From: Spongospora subterranea
Lineage: Eukaryota; Endomyxa; Phytomyxea; Plasmodiophorida; Plasmodiophoridae
Direction of reading: 5' to 3'
Assembly: GCA_900404475.1 (NCBI GenBank)
Contig: OUQQ01000006.1
Location: 36,154 to 100,153 of the forward strand
Length of the DNA: 64,000 nucleotides
Positions 40,980 to 52,693 of the stretch are shown piece by piece. Numbering within the stretch: position 1 is the stretch's first letter; every line of letters begins with the position of its first letter. The position numbers and the translations under genes were made by a program. The notes beneath the pieces were generated by a model that saw only the letters and a list, made by a program, of their open reading frames with translations, was not told the DNA's origin and searched no databases.

Positions 40980-42655
40980 CTATTTTAAAGACGAACGCAA
41001 GTCATTGAAAATAGCGTCCAAGACTTCTTTAACGGATTCAGCTGGGGCGTTGCGACATGTGAATCTGACCTTGCATTTGATTGCAGTTAATGGGATAATC
41101 TCCAATTTGCATTGGATATCTGAGAGAGCGATTGGGATAGAGACAACCATGTGTAATGGAGACTCCTTGCTGAACTTTCCACCGCGACCTTGGAGAAATG
41201 CTTTGATAAATTGAAGAGTGGCTTGATGTGTTCTGCCTTCCGATATTAAGTCCAGGGAAGGAGGCGCATTATCATTTGGCTCTGGAGATTTTCGTGGAAG
41301 TCTTTGAATGGAGACACGTTTGTCGAAAGTCCATGCCAATCCCCATCGCGTTTGTTTCCCTTGAGAAAACACAGTGGTTTGTACACACACCGGTTTTTTG
41401 CCATGCACCAATGGCAGTAATTTTGTCAGTGACACTTTCCGGCCTAACATCGTGGTAAACCATCTAAATTAGCACATATTTAAATCATTGAAATGATAGA
41501 TATCGGTTCAATTAAATACCCAATACGATCTCTCAGGCTTCCACAACTCTCCTCCAGTATCTGTGTAACGAATGCAAGTTCACCACCAGGACATGTCAAT
41601 TCCGACGACGTCGCGGGACATATCTGAAAATTAATTCTTGAAATCAAAAGACAAAAAAACTTTTTGAGGAACCAACCCGCTTAGGATTATGTCCTGTGTC
41701 TGCGATATTATCAAAGAACGGAGGGTTACAGACGCAAAAGTCGAACCTGACCAAATATTACCAGCATTTAGGGAACTAGGATTGGATCAATTGTATGGCA
41801 TTACAGTTCGTCATCTGGAATGACCCCAACTAATATTTTCCTGCGATCTGACACGTGCAAGATTCGGATCTGGTCTTGCAAGGAATTATCTGAAACAATA
41901 TCCGAAGCTGATTCGAACGACTCAAAATCGGTTTCTGTGCACAGAAACTGCATAGATCGTTTTGCCCCTAAAATTGCGAATATTGCCGACGCACCCGTTC
42001 CGATATCGATTCCTTTAACTTCGGGCGATGAAGAACGAGCGGCAATGAGGTCCTGAAAACATGGATCTATCAGGAGCATGGTTATTACAATTGTAATTGA
42101 CTCTTACTTCCACCCAGCAAATGTAATTTAATCGTTGAGGAACAGGAGGGCAAAGATGACCTTTCGGGATCGTAAACTTCAATCCAAAATCATGGCGAAG
42201 CAATACGGTTGTGACAGCTTGAACAGATTCTGGGTTAGTCCAGTCAACTGAAACAGCGCCCCGATCAGACCTAATAACGCTAGCAAAACAAGACCCAAAT
42301 TAAAACCTATTGCCACTAAAAAGCTGAACCAAAAAGCAGCCTACTGTTGTGCAAAATCCGGATATTGATCAGCTAGAGCGGAGAAGTCGGGAGGATTATT
42401 CCTGTACAAATTATTCCTGTGCATATTGATACAGCCTGCAGCATATTCGCCATTGTCTTCATGCCCAATGCGCTTCCTTTTCATTGGGCCACGAGGGAAT
42501 TCCACCACCAGGTCGCTCAGGGCCGATAAAACGTCAAGTCCGCAAACCGAAGATGGACTGCGATTGCTGCTCCGACGGTGTTGGAGGGGCGAGATTGCCC
42601 TGCGGCGGGATGAAGGTGTTTTCAATACTCTGGATGGGGGATCTGTTTGGGCCAT
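40980..42655 (-). CDS. METTL16: METTL16-type RNA N6-adenosine methyltransferase
   Basis: Exons chain in frame from the ATG at 42655 with introns of about 48-65 bp. An N-terminal Ser/Arg-rich extension precedes the conserved core MHRNNLYRNNPPDFSALADQ (human: MHARNRYKDKPPDFAYLASK). Next come LRHDFGLKFTIPKGHLCPPV, QRLNYICWVEDLIAA, the SAM-binding loop KGIDIGTGASAIFAILGA, the catalytic motif FDFCVCNPPFFDN (NPPF) and TTMLGRKVSLTKLLPLV, then FSQGKQTRWGLAWTF. METTL16 methylates the ACAGAGA box of U6 snRNA (and MAT2A hairpins in animals). The C-terminal about 100 residues after the methyltransferase fold are less conserved and may correspond to an RNA-binding extension. All catalytic residues are retained. 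Confidence 0.93.
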
Positions 42656-43222
42656 AGCGACACCATTATCACCATCAACACGATCAATATAGTAATTACA
42701 CCTTTGATCATCACCAATGACCCTTTACTGTACTCGGTTTATCGTTACCACTGTTTTGGGGTTACATCGTCAACAGTATAGCATGTAACACTCATGTAAC
42801 ACTCATGTAACCGTTGTTATATACTGTGCGGATTTGCCAGTTGGTTGCCCTATTAGGGCGCCATTCATAATTGAGTACATGTTTATGATCATTCTCCTCC
42901 ACTTTCGTGGCCCGAAGATCCCCCCAGGAGATCACTTGACACACTTGAGCGGATAGCTGGTGAATTCCCCAAAACTGGCCCAAATGCAAACCGAAAAGCG
43001 TTTCCCCTTCTGAGGACTTGATAGAGATCACGAATCATTTGAGTTTTCTACAGTCTGTGTTACTTACTTGTTGCGTTCTAGGGTCTTAGTTCTTTGACTA
43101 TCCCCCATGAACGTATTGCGATTGCATGATACATTGGATGGCCGGGGACTTATTCAGAGTTTCACTAGTTTAATGTAGATAAAAATGGAATAGGATAAAC
43201 GAGTCACGATGCTCATTGGTTT
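42656..43222. other. Spacer with a small minus-strand ORF
   Basis: A frame at 43031-42792 could encode about 80 residues without a recognised motif. A near-repeat of TGTAACACTCATGTAAC occurs at about 42785-42812. Confidence 0.35.
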
Positions 43223-44100
43223 TCACGCCTCAACGTCCACTCTCGTACGGCATATGGGGCAGCTAGGATTCCTCGGCAACCACAGATCTATACACGACGC
43301 ATGGAAATGGTGATCACAGAAAGGCATCTGCTTGCAGAGTTCGGAGCTGGTAATTTCCCCAATACAAATCGCACAAGAGTCCTTGTCCGATCTCATATTT
43401 GGATCAATATGGAACGATTGTATGAGTTCCGTGTCGAACAACGCCGGAGGTTGTTGTCTCATAATGATCCCGAACTCCAATGTCGAATCATCGATGGCTT
43501 CTAGGTTCCCGCAGCAGCCTTTGTAGACGTCGTAAACTTTCACAGCAATGTATGCGTAGGAGAAGATTAACCATAGCAACCTGTCAACCAATCTACATTA
43601 GATATGGGCTGATTGTGTCAATAAACATGAACTCACAGGATTGAGTTGGACGACGAATTAGCCAGGCAGTGATAGTATTCGATCATCCACATAGATCCTG
43701 TAATCGTCCATGCTGTAAGTACGGGTAGGACAAAGAATGTGTGTATCAGTTCGCATAATTGGCCGGTAAAATCGAGATCTTGCACTTGCTCGAACTTCGC
43801 CGAGAGTAATCTTGAAATCATAACAGTCGTATACGACACAAACTGGAAAACCTGCATATAAAAACTGCACGGATCCCCGGTATTCCAGCTAAATATTGTG
43901 ACTAGAACGAGGTACAATAGCAGGCCCAGGAACACTCTATCATTGCTGGCGAATAAAAAAACTACATAAGTGCAATGAAACGGGGATGAAATGAATTTTA
44001 TTTTACCAAGATATGTACATAACCCTGATAGAGTTGTCGATCCCGGGCTGTAGTAGGCCCAATCGCCAAAATGGCCAATGTGCGTTGACTTTTGAACGAA
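43223..44100 (-). CDS. RING-H2 transmembrane E3 ubiquitin ligase
   Basis: At least three exons; introns of about 45 bp lie near 43980 and 43600. Hydrophobic spans (GLLLYLVLVTIFSW; FFVLPVLTAWTITGSMWMIE; LLWLIFSYAYIAVKVYDVY) precede a RING-H2 finger at the C-terminus: CAICIGEI, CDHHFHASCIDLWL and CPICRT supply all eight zinc ligands (C-C-C-H-H-C-C-C). This layout is that of membrane RING ligases such as RNF121/TMEM-RING or DUF1232-type proteins, acting at endomembranes. The 5' end is not fixed: the frame is open upstream to a stop near 44110 and no clear ATG was found. Confidence 0.75.
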
Positions 44101-44434
44101 GCGATGTTATACGGTGTGATTGGAAGATTGGGATTGGGCGCCAGTTTCATCAATCATGACCAGGCCAGTTGAGAAGACTGTCGAACAGTCACAGATCGGA
44201 AAGACCTTGATTCACACCACCCATGCAACCCGTCCAGCAACTACATTGCTCTCAGACTTCCAACATGCTGTCCGTCCATAATAAGGGGCCACGAGTCGGG
44301 CCCAGATCGACGAGAGTAGGAATGTACTATAACATTGGAATAGCCATCCACAGACTTTGAGATACTTAGGAAAAACGCTGCCGTTTGTGGTTGCTCAACA
44401 AATATTTTAATTTAAGTTTATACCAAATGCCCTG
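44101..44434. other. Spacer between RING gene and WH2 gene
   Basis: No gene seen. It probably holds the RING gene 5' exon/promoter and the 3' UTR of the WH2 gene. Confidence 0.35.
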
Positions 44435-45670
44435 TTAGATAGCTGCTTTAGTAAGACGATGCTTCGGTGAGACGCTCCAATCGGCATCAGTTTCGGAAGG
44501 TCTAAACCGTGGACTTATGCAAGCAGGAGAATACATCGACTATAAAATGGGTCAATAAAGGAATAACAAACAACGTACAGGGAATTACTTGACAACGCCT
44601 AGACATTTCAGCACGAATCAGCGAAAATTCGTCATCCTTGGCAGAACTAACATTAACAATGTAAATATTAATCAGGCTCGTGTAAGGCCTTGTACTTACT
44701 TTGATGGAACGTTGGAGGATATCTTCGATGTAGGCCTCAGTTGAACAGATAAAATATCATTTCTCGTAATTGTGCTTGATATTGGTTCTTGTAATTTCTT
44801 GACAGGCTTCAATTTAACACTTCGCAAAGCAGATGAATCAATTGCGGTCAAAGGTCTTCGAACTGAATCAGAAACAGATTGAGCAGCAGTCGGGTGATGA
44901 GCCTTATCAGTTGGCCGCAACGGCGGGGCTGGCGGAGGTGGTGGAACCGATAGCGGTTGAGAATCACAAGGTGATGATGTGTTGGAATCAATATATTGAC
45001 GATCGGCTATCTTTTGAGATGCAATAGAAGTGTCATCCGCCATTAGATTTGACGACACAGGTTGATTGCGCGATATTCCCGATGTACTACTACTGCGATC
45101 CCTCGAGAGGTTTAAACTTGCGGATCCCTGACAAACGTCGATTTCTAGATTACTCATTGTTAGATCACTCAAGAAACCTGAAGGCACAGTATTTTTTTAC
45201 CAGAAGGAGGTTTCTTGTCGCCGCCATAAGGTACAAGTTCGACAGCCTCAACAAAAGGCACATCAGTTGAACGCCTTTCAAAATGCGCACTACTATGGCC
45301 TTCTAAAATAGAATTTTTCTGACGTAAAAGGAGCAAATCGTCTTCAAGCTCTCGAACACGCGCCAGCAATGGATTGGGTCCAATTGAAAACTAGCCGATG
45401 AAGCATGCCCCAGAAATCAATAATGGCATTTCACATACACACAGAACTTACCAAACCCTTCACCTTGGAAATAGTAGCCCGAATCAGCGACGATACTACT
45501 GAACGCTTTTTCTTGTAATTTTCGGGAAAATCTCGACGATGATAGCCACCAATAAATTCCGGAGCCGCCAGCCCTCCGGACCTGGCAAGATTGACAGGAT
45601 GGCGCCTGGCGACTGCGGCGCTTCGAACGCGAAACAAGGGTGGGGCTTTCACCCGGCGAGGGCGAGCCAT
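44435..45670 (-). CDS. Pro-rich WH2-type actin regulator (candidate Arp2/3 activator)
   Basis: Exons chain from the ATG at 45670. The order is: a basic N-terminal segment (ARPRRVKAPPLFRVRSAAVA), a coiled coil (LLARVRELEDDLLLLRQKNS), a Ser-rich linker, a polyproline stretch (SVPPPPPAPPLRP), two WH2-like actin-binding motifs (SALRSVKLKPVKK and DILSVQLRPTSK) and a C-terminal EFSLIRAEMSRRCQ helix with an acidic/Trp end (DADW). Poly-Pro, WH2, connector-like helix and acidic-Trp tail is the layout of nucleation promoting factors that activate Arp2/3. The acidic tail is weak, so this is a reasoned guess. Between the linker exons (about 45180-45205) the frame changes across a run of seven A: either a 23-bp intron or a one-base error in the homopolymer. 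Confidence 0.65.
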
Positions 45671-47248
45671 TCGATATTCGTCTAATGGTTATTGATAATG
45701 ACATTGAGACAGGTGGAATTTGAACGGACTGCAGCCCTGTATCATGGCACTGGTACTGCAGGTGTACATAAGGGTACTGTCGCAGGTCCGCGCCAAAACT
45801 GGTGGCTGCGGAAACGCCAAGGGCAAATTCGCGGGGCATTTTCAAAAACTGAGCGAAATGCCCTGGCCATACGCCCTGCGAATTACTGAGGAGACGTGAA
45901 TTAGTATGGGCATACGACAGGATATTTATATGATCATTGGCTATTGGTTCAGGCAGAACATTGATTGGTTTTGAATTGTATTGAAATTATTTTCTGGATT
46001 GCCGTACATTTGAAGAATAACAGATGACTGATGGCAGGAAAGGCGGTTTTCATTTTGTAGGACGACTGTGTGGCCAAGCTTAAGTGAAATGTCAACCAAT
46101 ATACCAAAAATCAAATCAACTTGAACAATTACCTTCTTCACCAGTCTAGAGAATTACCTGCGAAATTCTCGACACAAGTACGTATTGTGAAATACCTCAT
46201 ATATATCCAACGTGTTGTTATAATGGTTTGACAGGAGATCAAATCAATAAGAGTTCTCGTTCGACTCCATTATTGTGTTATCGATGTGGGAATGGGCCAG
46301 GACAACACAATAATGGAGTCGAACAAGAAAAACAGTGATACGGTGGACCATTCTTATTGAATTTACCTTCTGTAAACCCATTCAAAACATGTTGGATATT
46401 CTGAACCATGAACCAATATCTGCTCGAGGAACCCATCTTGGACCATTCGACGTTCATCAACTCCAATCAGGCCATCATATAAAAATTTCGCCCAGATATT
46501 GCAACGCTGTTGTGGGCGCGTCATTGAGCTCAGACGAAAATGCAACTTCAATGCGGAGTCAATTAGCGCCAACCAAAACACGACTTGGCGATAATGACGG
46601 ATCTGTTATGACTGCCGTCTGTCGCCATTGTCAGTCGCAACAGCAGTTCAAGTTGACCGAACGACATCGACAGCTGCTTCGGGTCCATGAAAAACGCCAT
46701 CGAGGCGCCTCGCCTTTGCGGTAAAGATTCGCCGTTTATTCACCATGACAACAACAGATAACTTGGGCCAGAACATCTTCAGGAGAACACCGTTTGGCAG
46801 AGCCCGTTGAACACTAATGACATCGAACATCAAAGAAACCCTCCAAATCGCCCTCAAATATAATCTGTGAGAGCATCTCCGCCCTGGAATGTACCCCAGA
46901 AACATCTGATCAAGAAAAACAATCAACCAATGGATGTAAATTGCCCGGGTAGATTTTCTAAAGGATGAATGGATGATCCGATTTCTTCAATGATAACGAA
47001 AGTCGTCCGGTCTTTGAATAACGATGCCACAAAGGATCGAAATCACCATCCTCGTGCACCGCATCCGGGGATGTTTTGCAGAATTTCAACTTGTATTTTT
47101 TTTTTGGAGAATATGCAAGTTTATAGATTACCATGGCTTAACCTCATGGATAAATAGGTGGACTAGATCAATGACGTCGCCAGCACAAGGAAAAACGTTG
47201 AGTGGGTTGACCCAATTGTGGGGGTTCATGCAGTTCCGACCGGGAGAT
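45671..47248. other. Spacer with hairpin and probable element debris
   Basis: Open frames overlap on both strands at 46335-46724 (plus) and 46581-46278 (minus) without a recognisable domain; frequent frame changes suggest decayed mobile DNA. A hairpin at 46259-46324 is listed separately. Confidence 0.35.
46259..46324. repeat. Perfect 21-bp inverted repeat
   Basis: GTTCGACTCCATTATTGTGT plus T at 46259-46279 is exactly mirrored at 46304-46324, with a 24-nt loop. It may be a small fold-back element or an end-to-end remnant of a larger one. Confidence 0.85.
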
Positions 47249-49586
47249 TTACATTGGGAGTTCCTGGGCGATCTTCCGGAACGATTGATAGGTCGATAGC
47301 AGTTTCGATATCTGATCTTGCGCCCATCGGGCGTGGTCCAGGGAGCTAATCAGTACTTTGGACATATCGTGATTGTCGCCAACGGCCATGCCACCGAGAA
47401 AATCGACAGAACACGATCGCAGTTCGCACATGGCAGTCAGCAGATTGGGAAATATCGTCTGAGCAACTTGAGATTTCCAAAGCGATACGGCGTCTGATGG
47501 ATATTGCGGAATGGATTTCAGACGCTCTACGACAGCAGATCTGTCCAAAGAATGAACAGCCAATCCAAGGCGTAAATGAGATTTGATACGACCTCCATAT
47601 TGGTAATAAACTGCTATGAGAACATTGCAGAAAGATGGTGATCGTTGACGATTGTATATTGGCGGTGGTCGTTATCTGAGCTCGATTCTCATCATTCACC
47701 ATGAGCTGACAGGACGTCTTCCCGAGATCCTCAACCTTCCTGGGAAGCCATTTCCGTTAGGACCAGCGACACAAACGCAATCGCCGCCGCTGTGGCGAAG
47801 GGCCGATGCTTACATGGACGATGGTGCCACGATGTGCTTCAAAATCATGATCGCCGTCTCATGCGACACATCTGGGCGGTAAACGTTGATGGTGCATGAT
47901 AATGGAGCGATCGACTTGCCATATGAACCGAGATTGAACCATTCCGCAATCCATGGTTTGGACGATCGGCTCCCCGAAAAATCCAGGGAGCCTGAACTGG
48001 AAACACATTGTCGGGATCAAAGGTAAAACAGGCAGCAAGATGGATTCAATTACCCAGAGATTTGCGATAAGTGAATCGGACCGATATCTCCCGAGAATAA
48101 TTCGATGTTGCGAGTGGGGGCGGGGAGATTCGTAGCGGGCAACGATGCGAGCGACATAAACGATAGCAGAACACGAACTTGTAGAGGTAGGTCGGAACCT
48201 AGGCTGGAGACAACAGAGTAATCTGCGCTCGATCCTGGACCAATTGCCTTGAACGGGATATTGAACCCTGAACGAACAATGCTGAAAAACGACGTGAGAG
48301 GAACAATGAGGGCGGCGAACGTTACCTTTGAGACACGAACCGGATTCGGTGGATTCCACGATTTCAACGAACAGGACGAAGAACGGTGCAGGAATAGGAA
48401 GCGGTAGATTGTTGACGATGTGGATATCGAATACGATCGCTGGCGAACATGTCTGATATGATGGTCGGGATTGAACGGAACATAGCAATTGCGAACCGGA
48501 ATTGGGGGGATTCGTCAATAATAACGCAATATGGGCCGCTTGTAGGGACCGGTCCAGAGAAGCGGAACGTTCCTCGACGGCGGCGCTGGCGGCACTGAAA
48601 CAGTCGATCGTGTTCAGCGCGGACGACAGCGACGAATCGCATATCGGATCGGTTGGGCAGTCGTCGCGCGTATCGAGATAGAGGATGGATTTCGAACAGG
48701 ATATGGCAGTTAGAACAGCATCGTCTGACAGATTTGAACATATCTGCGAGAGGGAAGTGTTCCGAGACAGCGACGACAATCGGTAAACCATAGGCCGACA
48801 TTGACGCGACGAGGTTGAACGAGCGTCGGCGCTGGAAAACGCCTCGATCAGGTCGACGACATACAGGGAGTGGTCCGATAGGAAATACAGCCACGATCCG
48901 TTCACGATCGCGGTCGATTGCACATGAGTGTATAGGCGATGCCATTGCCTGGCGCCGTCGATCGATAGCCACGCCACCTTCCCTGATGACGATATGAACA
49001 CTAATCCCGATAGCGCCTCCAACCGAACAACATGACAGGAAACGACGGGCTCTTCCATATCGATGACCAACGACGACGGCGTCGTCTGGTCGGGCTTCGC
49101 CCAGGTCACGCTCCCATTCGCTTGAGCACAGATGATCGTGGGCGACCCATCATGTCGCCCGGTGATCAGTGAATGAAATCGATGATCAACCGACAACGAC
49201 GCCGATCCGCTACTCGATGACGATATCGCCTGATCGGGGCCCGAAGTCAGAACGATGCAGATCGCGGTCCTGTCCGAGCGCGACGACGCCTCCAGCTGGA
49301 ACCGATTCGCGTCGGCCTGACGATCGGGGCCCAGGCGATACGATCTGGAGAACACGCCATGAAGATGCACTCCCATATCCGACACGATGGCGAATTCCAC
49401 ACTCGGTTGACAGCCCAGATAAGACGACTGGTCGACGCCGTTGACGGTGATCGGCCCATCAGGTCGGGACCGCTTGGCGATCTGAATATCCCATAGACAG
49501 TAATCGAAGGTGACCACGATCAGCCGAACTCCATGTCTGACCACATGCGATGGCGCCAGGCAGATGGACGATATGGCCGCGTCCAT
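47249..49586 (-). CDS. FAAP100-like protein (Fanconi anaemia core complex family)
   Basis: The ATG at 49586 opens a long first exon; later exons join in frame across introns of about 60-100 bp to give roughly 710 residues, ending ELPM at 47249. The N-terminal half has beta-propeller-like alternation with short blades. Several segments run parallel to vertebrate FAAP100 in the same order: IICAQANGSVTW, VIDMEEPVVSCHVVRLEALS (FAAP100: HHLEEPVIFIGAL), GLVFISSSGKVAWLSIDG, SWLYFLSDHSLYVVDL (ending CVVDL there), a helical segment (VEERSASLDRSLQAAHIALL), a C2-like beta region (AIVFDIHIVNNLPLPI) and a C-terminal coiled coil (RWAQDQISKLLSTYQSFRKI). FAAP100 with FANCB and FANCL forms the catalytic module that ubiquitinates FANCD2. 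FANCB has the same architecture and is the alternative. Similarity was judged by eye. Confidence 0.5.
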
Positions 49587-49977
49587 CCTAATAATATCCT
49601 GACAACCGGCGCCGGTTTAGACCCCCCAGACACAACCCTCGCAGCGATAATCGCCTCAAATACCATTAGCCGCCGCTTGCAGTAGACATGGACAAGGTTG
49701 GGCAATGGCGACACGGCCATCCATCGCCCTAGGATGGTCGCCATATCGCCCCTCGTTCCCGACCTCATTCCTTTCGATCGCCAATCGCCAATTAATCCAA
49801 TAAACTCCGCTGAAACTGATCACCTTTTCCCCTATTGGGGTTTCTCTTGTCGACAATGGGGATTCATTGATGGGATTTGTGGCCGAACGATCAACGATGA
49901 ACGGGGATTCGAACGGGATAATTCCTTTATTATGTGGATGATATGGGTTTAAGGAGATTGGGGCCAGGGTCGTAATA
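49587..49977. other. Short spacer
   Basis: Lies between the FAAP100-like start and the 3' end of GH20. Nothing recognised except likely promoter and 3' UTR. Confidence 0.4.
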
Positions 49978-52006
49978 TCACTGGAAAGAACACAGACCAG
50001 GTCGGATTGGTGACGCGTCAATACCACGAGCTACAAGACGGCACCGTTGAAGATGCAGGCGATCCTCGAGATCGCCATGGGCCTGCTTGGCGTTCGTGTA
50101 GTCGGGTGAGCTCCATAACCGCTCGGCCACTGATTGGGGTCAACTGAGCGGATCGCACCAATAGCATTGACCACACCCGATTATGAAATACCTGCGCTGG
50201 ATCGTGGCCAAATCCTGGACAACGCGTTGGTCTCGTCGACGTGTTCTCCCCACATCGAGCTGTGCCCACCCAGAACCAGATCCTTTCCCTGTTCCGACCC
50301 GGGAAAGTCCAGCGGATCGCAATAATACCTGTGGGACCCCGATCAGCCCATCGAACCGCGATCGTTATCGGGGACATAACACGGAAAACCCCCTCTGCCT
50401 ACATGGAGCGCCAATCCGTCCCCAGGTGATCCAGGTACCAGCAGCTACTCAACACGACTCGCCGCGCGTTCGTCACCACCCTGGCCACATCGTCCTGGTT
50501 CTGCCAGACGTCCACGATCGTATCCGGGTGCATTGGCAGGTCGCTGTCGAACACCTGATCAACACACGGTCAGCAATGACGATGGCGCTATCGACCCCCA
50601 ATCCCCAACCTCTTGCCACACGATCCCGGTCATGTGCAGTCGGGACGTGACCAGATCGTCCAGGAACTTCTGGTAATCGGCCAGCAGACCCATGGCGTCG
50701 GTGATGGAATGGCGTTCCATGTATTCCTGGACCTCAGACGAATCCTCGAGACACCTGGGATCGACCTCATCGCCGCCCAGATGGATCAGATCTGTGGCGC
50801 CAAAGGTCCTGGCCGCTTCCTGATCGGCCGTGTCAAAAAGGGGGAGACTGATCGGCGGCGATCGGGCCGGTTTACCTCTAGCAAGGACGTGACGAGATCG
50901 AGCGTGGCCGGTTTGGTCGGGTTGATCATGTAGTGATCGGGGGTCGATATGTGTGGACAGACAGCGAGAACCTCGGGATATCCAACACCGAACGACGCCG
51001 AGTGGCCCGGCGTGTCGAACTCGGGGATGATCCTGATCCCGCGAAATAGGGCCAGCTGTGATATACGTCGAACTACGAAACCCGCGTTTGAGAAATCCAG
51101 AGGGCGACAATCGGGAAGCGAATATACCATCAGCGTGGGTGTAAACGCATTGAGGGGAATACGCGGCTTGAGAGAGCTTGGGATTCGATTGCGACGCGAA
51201 CGGGAAACTCTGATCATCCGATACGTGCCAGTGCAGGATATTCATCTTGTTGGCTTCCTAGATGGGGGCAAACCACGTTTTAGATCCAAAAGGGGGGCCG
51301 TTGAACATAGGGGACCATAGAATACCATGGCGTCAAGGACGGATTCGATGGTCTTCATGGGCAGGAAATGGCGACTGGTATCGATCATGACTCCCCGATA
51401 CGGGAAGGCGGGCGCATCAGCGATTTTCACACATGGGACGTAGAACCGTGTCGCCTCGACCTTGTCCTGGAATCGGCCGTCTCCGAGGATCTCCCTGATT
51501 TTCGAGCCGGTTCGCGGCTCGACAAGCTGGGAGAAGGTCTCGAGCCCACGTAGAACACCGAATACGGTATGGGCTGAAATTGTGATCCCATTTGACCGAG
51601 TGATATCCAAAACATAATTCTCCGGTGTCGCCAAATTCAACGACGTCGAGTGATTGCTGATGAGAACCGTAATCTGAGATGTGATTCCGATCACGCGTCC
51701 CGGAGCGCCTTCCTTCTCCTGTTTGGCGCTGGCCGCGATCGGGGTGACGGCGGAATAGCGGTTGGCCGCTTGAGCGAGAATCTCGTGAACTGCATCCCAA
51801 TGGGGGCCACGCTTATCGAACACGACTTGCAGGCTCTGCAGGTGCAATCGCCAGAACCAGTCGCCCTCAGGGTATTCGGTCGATAGGGGCCTGGGCCAAA
51901 CCGCGCTCGCCGCATCATAGAACTGGTCGGACTGACCCGAACTGGGCACGAACCCCAACATTACGGCCACGATCACTGTCATGAACACGCGCCGACGCCC
52001 TCCCAT
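49978..52006 (-). CDS. HEX: Secreted GH20 beta-N-acetylhexosaminidase
   Basis: Removes terminal GlcNAc/GalNAc from glycans or chitin oligomers, usually in lysosomes or outside the cell. The ATG at 52006 begins a signal peptide ([20 protein letters not shown]). Several short introns. Conserved GH20 landmarks in order: an N-terminal zincin-like domain ([29 protein letters not shown]), [52 protein letters not shown], the catalytic Asp-Glu pair in [57 protein letters not shown] and VAERLWSS before the C-terminus. Catalytic and substrate-binding residues (His of HWH, DE, Trp of MWGE) are retained. There is no ER-retention or GPI signal. Confidence 0.94.
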
Positions 52007-52693
52007 CGCCTCCCCACCCCCGTTGACCGCCAGAACGCGTCCAATGCTCTGTTCGTAAATCTAGCCGCAAATACGGTTGTCAATCCGGTCGGACGATGTG
52101 CCGTCGGTTGACAGAATCGGGTTGATCGAATTTCAGGGGGTTGAGTATTTGACCGTCCCTGATGAACTGTCTGTCGGTATATTATTCTGGTCTCGTCCTG
52201 TAGTAAACTCTCTCTCTCTCTACCGTGACCTCATTTCAACCAGTGACTGTAACCCCACTGTCCAACTCTGTCTGGCTTTGCGTTTCGTTACCCCGGTCAT
52301 AGAGCGGCACTGGTGACGGATGGCATGACCGACTGCCCTGGCAAAACATCCTTCGTTACCGCCAACGTCCTGAAATTTCCCTGGACCGGTCATGAGTCAT
52401 TTCATCGCTATTAGACAATATCCGGCGGGTTTTCTGCATTTGTTGTGTTGAATTGGGGGGTGGTAGGCTGTGAACTGACGAGATACTGTCGTTGGCAAGG
52501 ACTAAATGGCAATGTTGGACATGTTTTCAATACAGTATCGTTTTATTGTCAACATTAAAATGACTGTCTTATAGAGGCATAACATTGAGGGCTGTTGACA
52601 AAATTGAGTTGATGAGCCAGATATCATCGATATTCTGGTTCAGATATTTTCATGAGGGAATTATAGAAATTGGAGTCCCAACCGATTGGTGCA
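52007..52693. other. Divergent spacer between GH20 and FAM228
   Basis: Contains a CT microrepeat (CTCTCTCTCTCT near 52208) and short ORFs; no supported gene. Confidence 0.4.

Noticed and set aside
48000..48135. Single continuous 575-codon frame of the FAAP100-like gene to its stop at 47859
   Set aside because: The C-terminal part of that frame is Arg/Ser-rich noise; splicing into another frame gives protein-like sequence and a longer chain ending at 47249.
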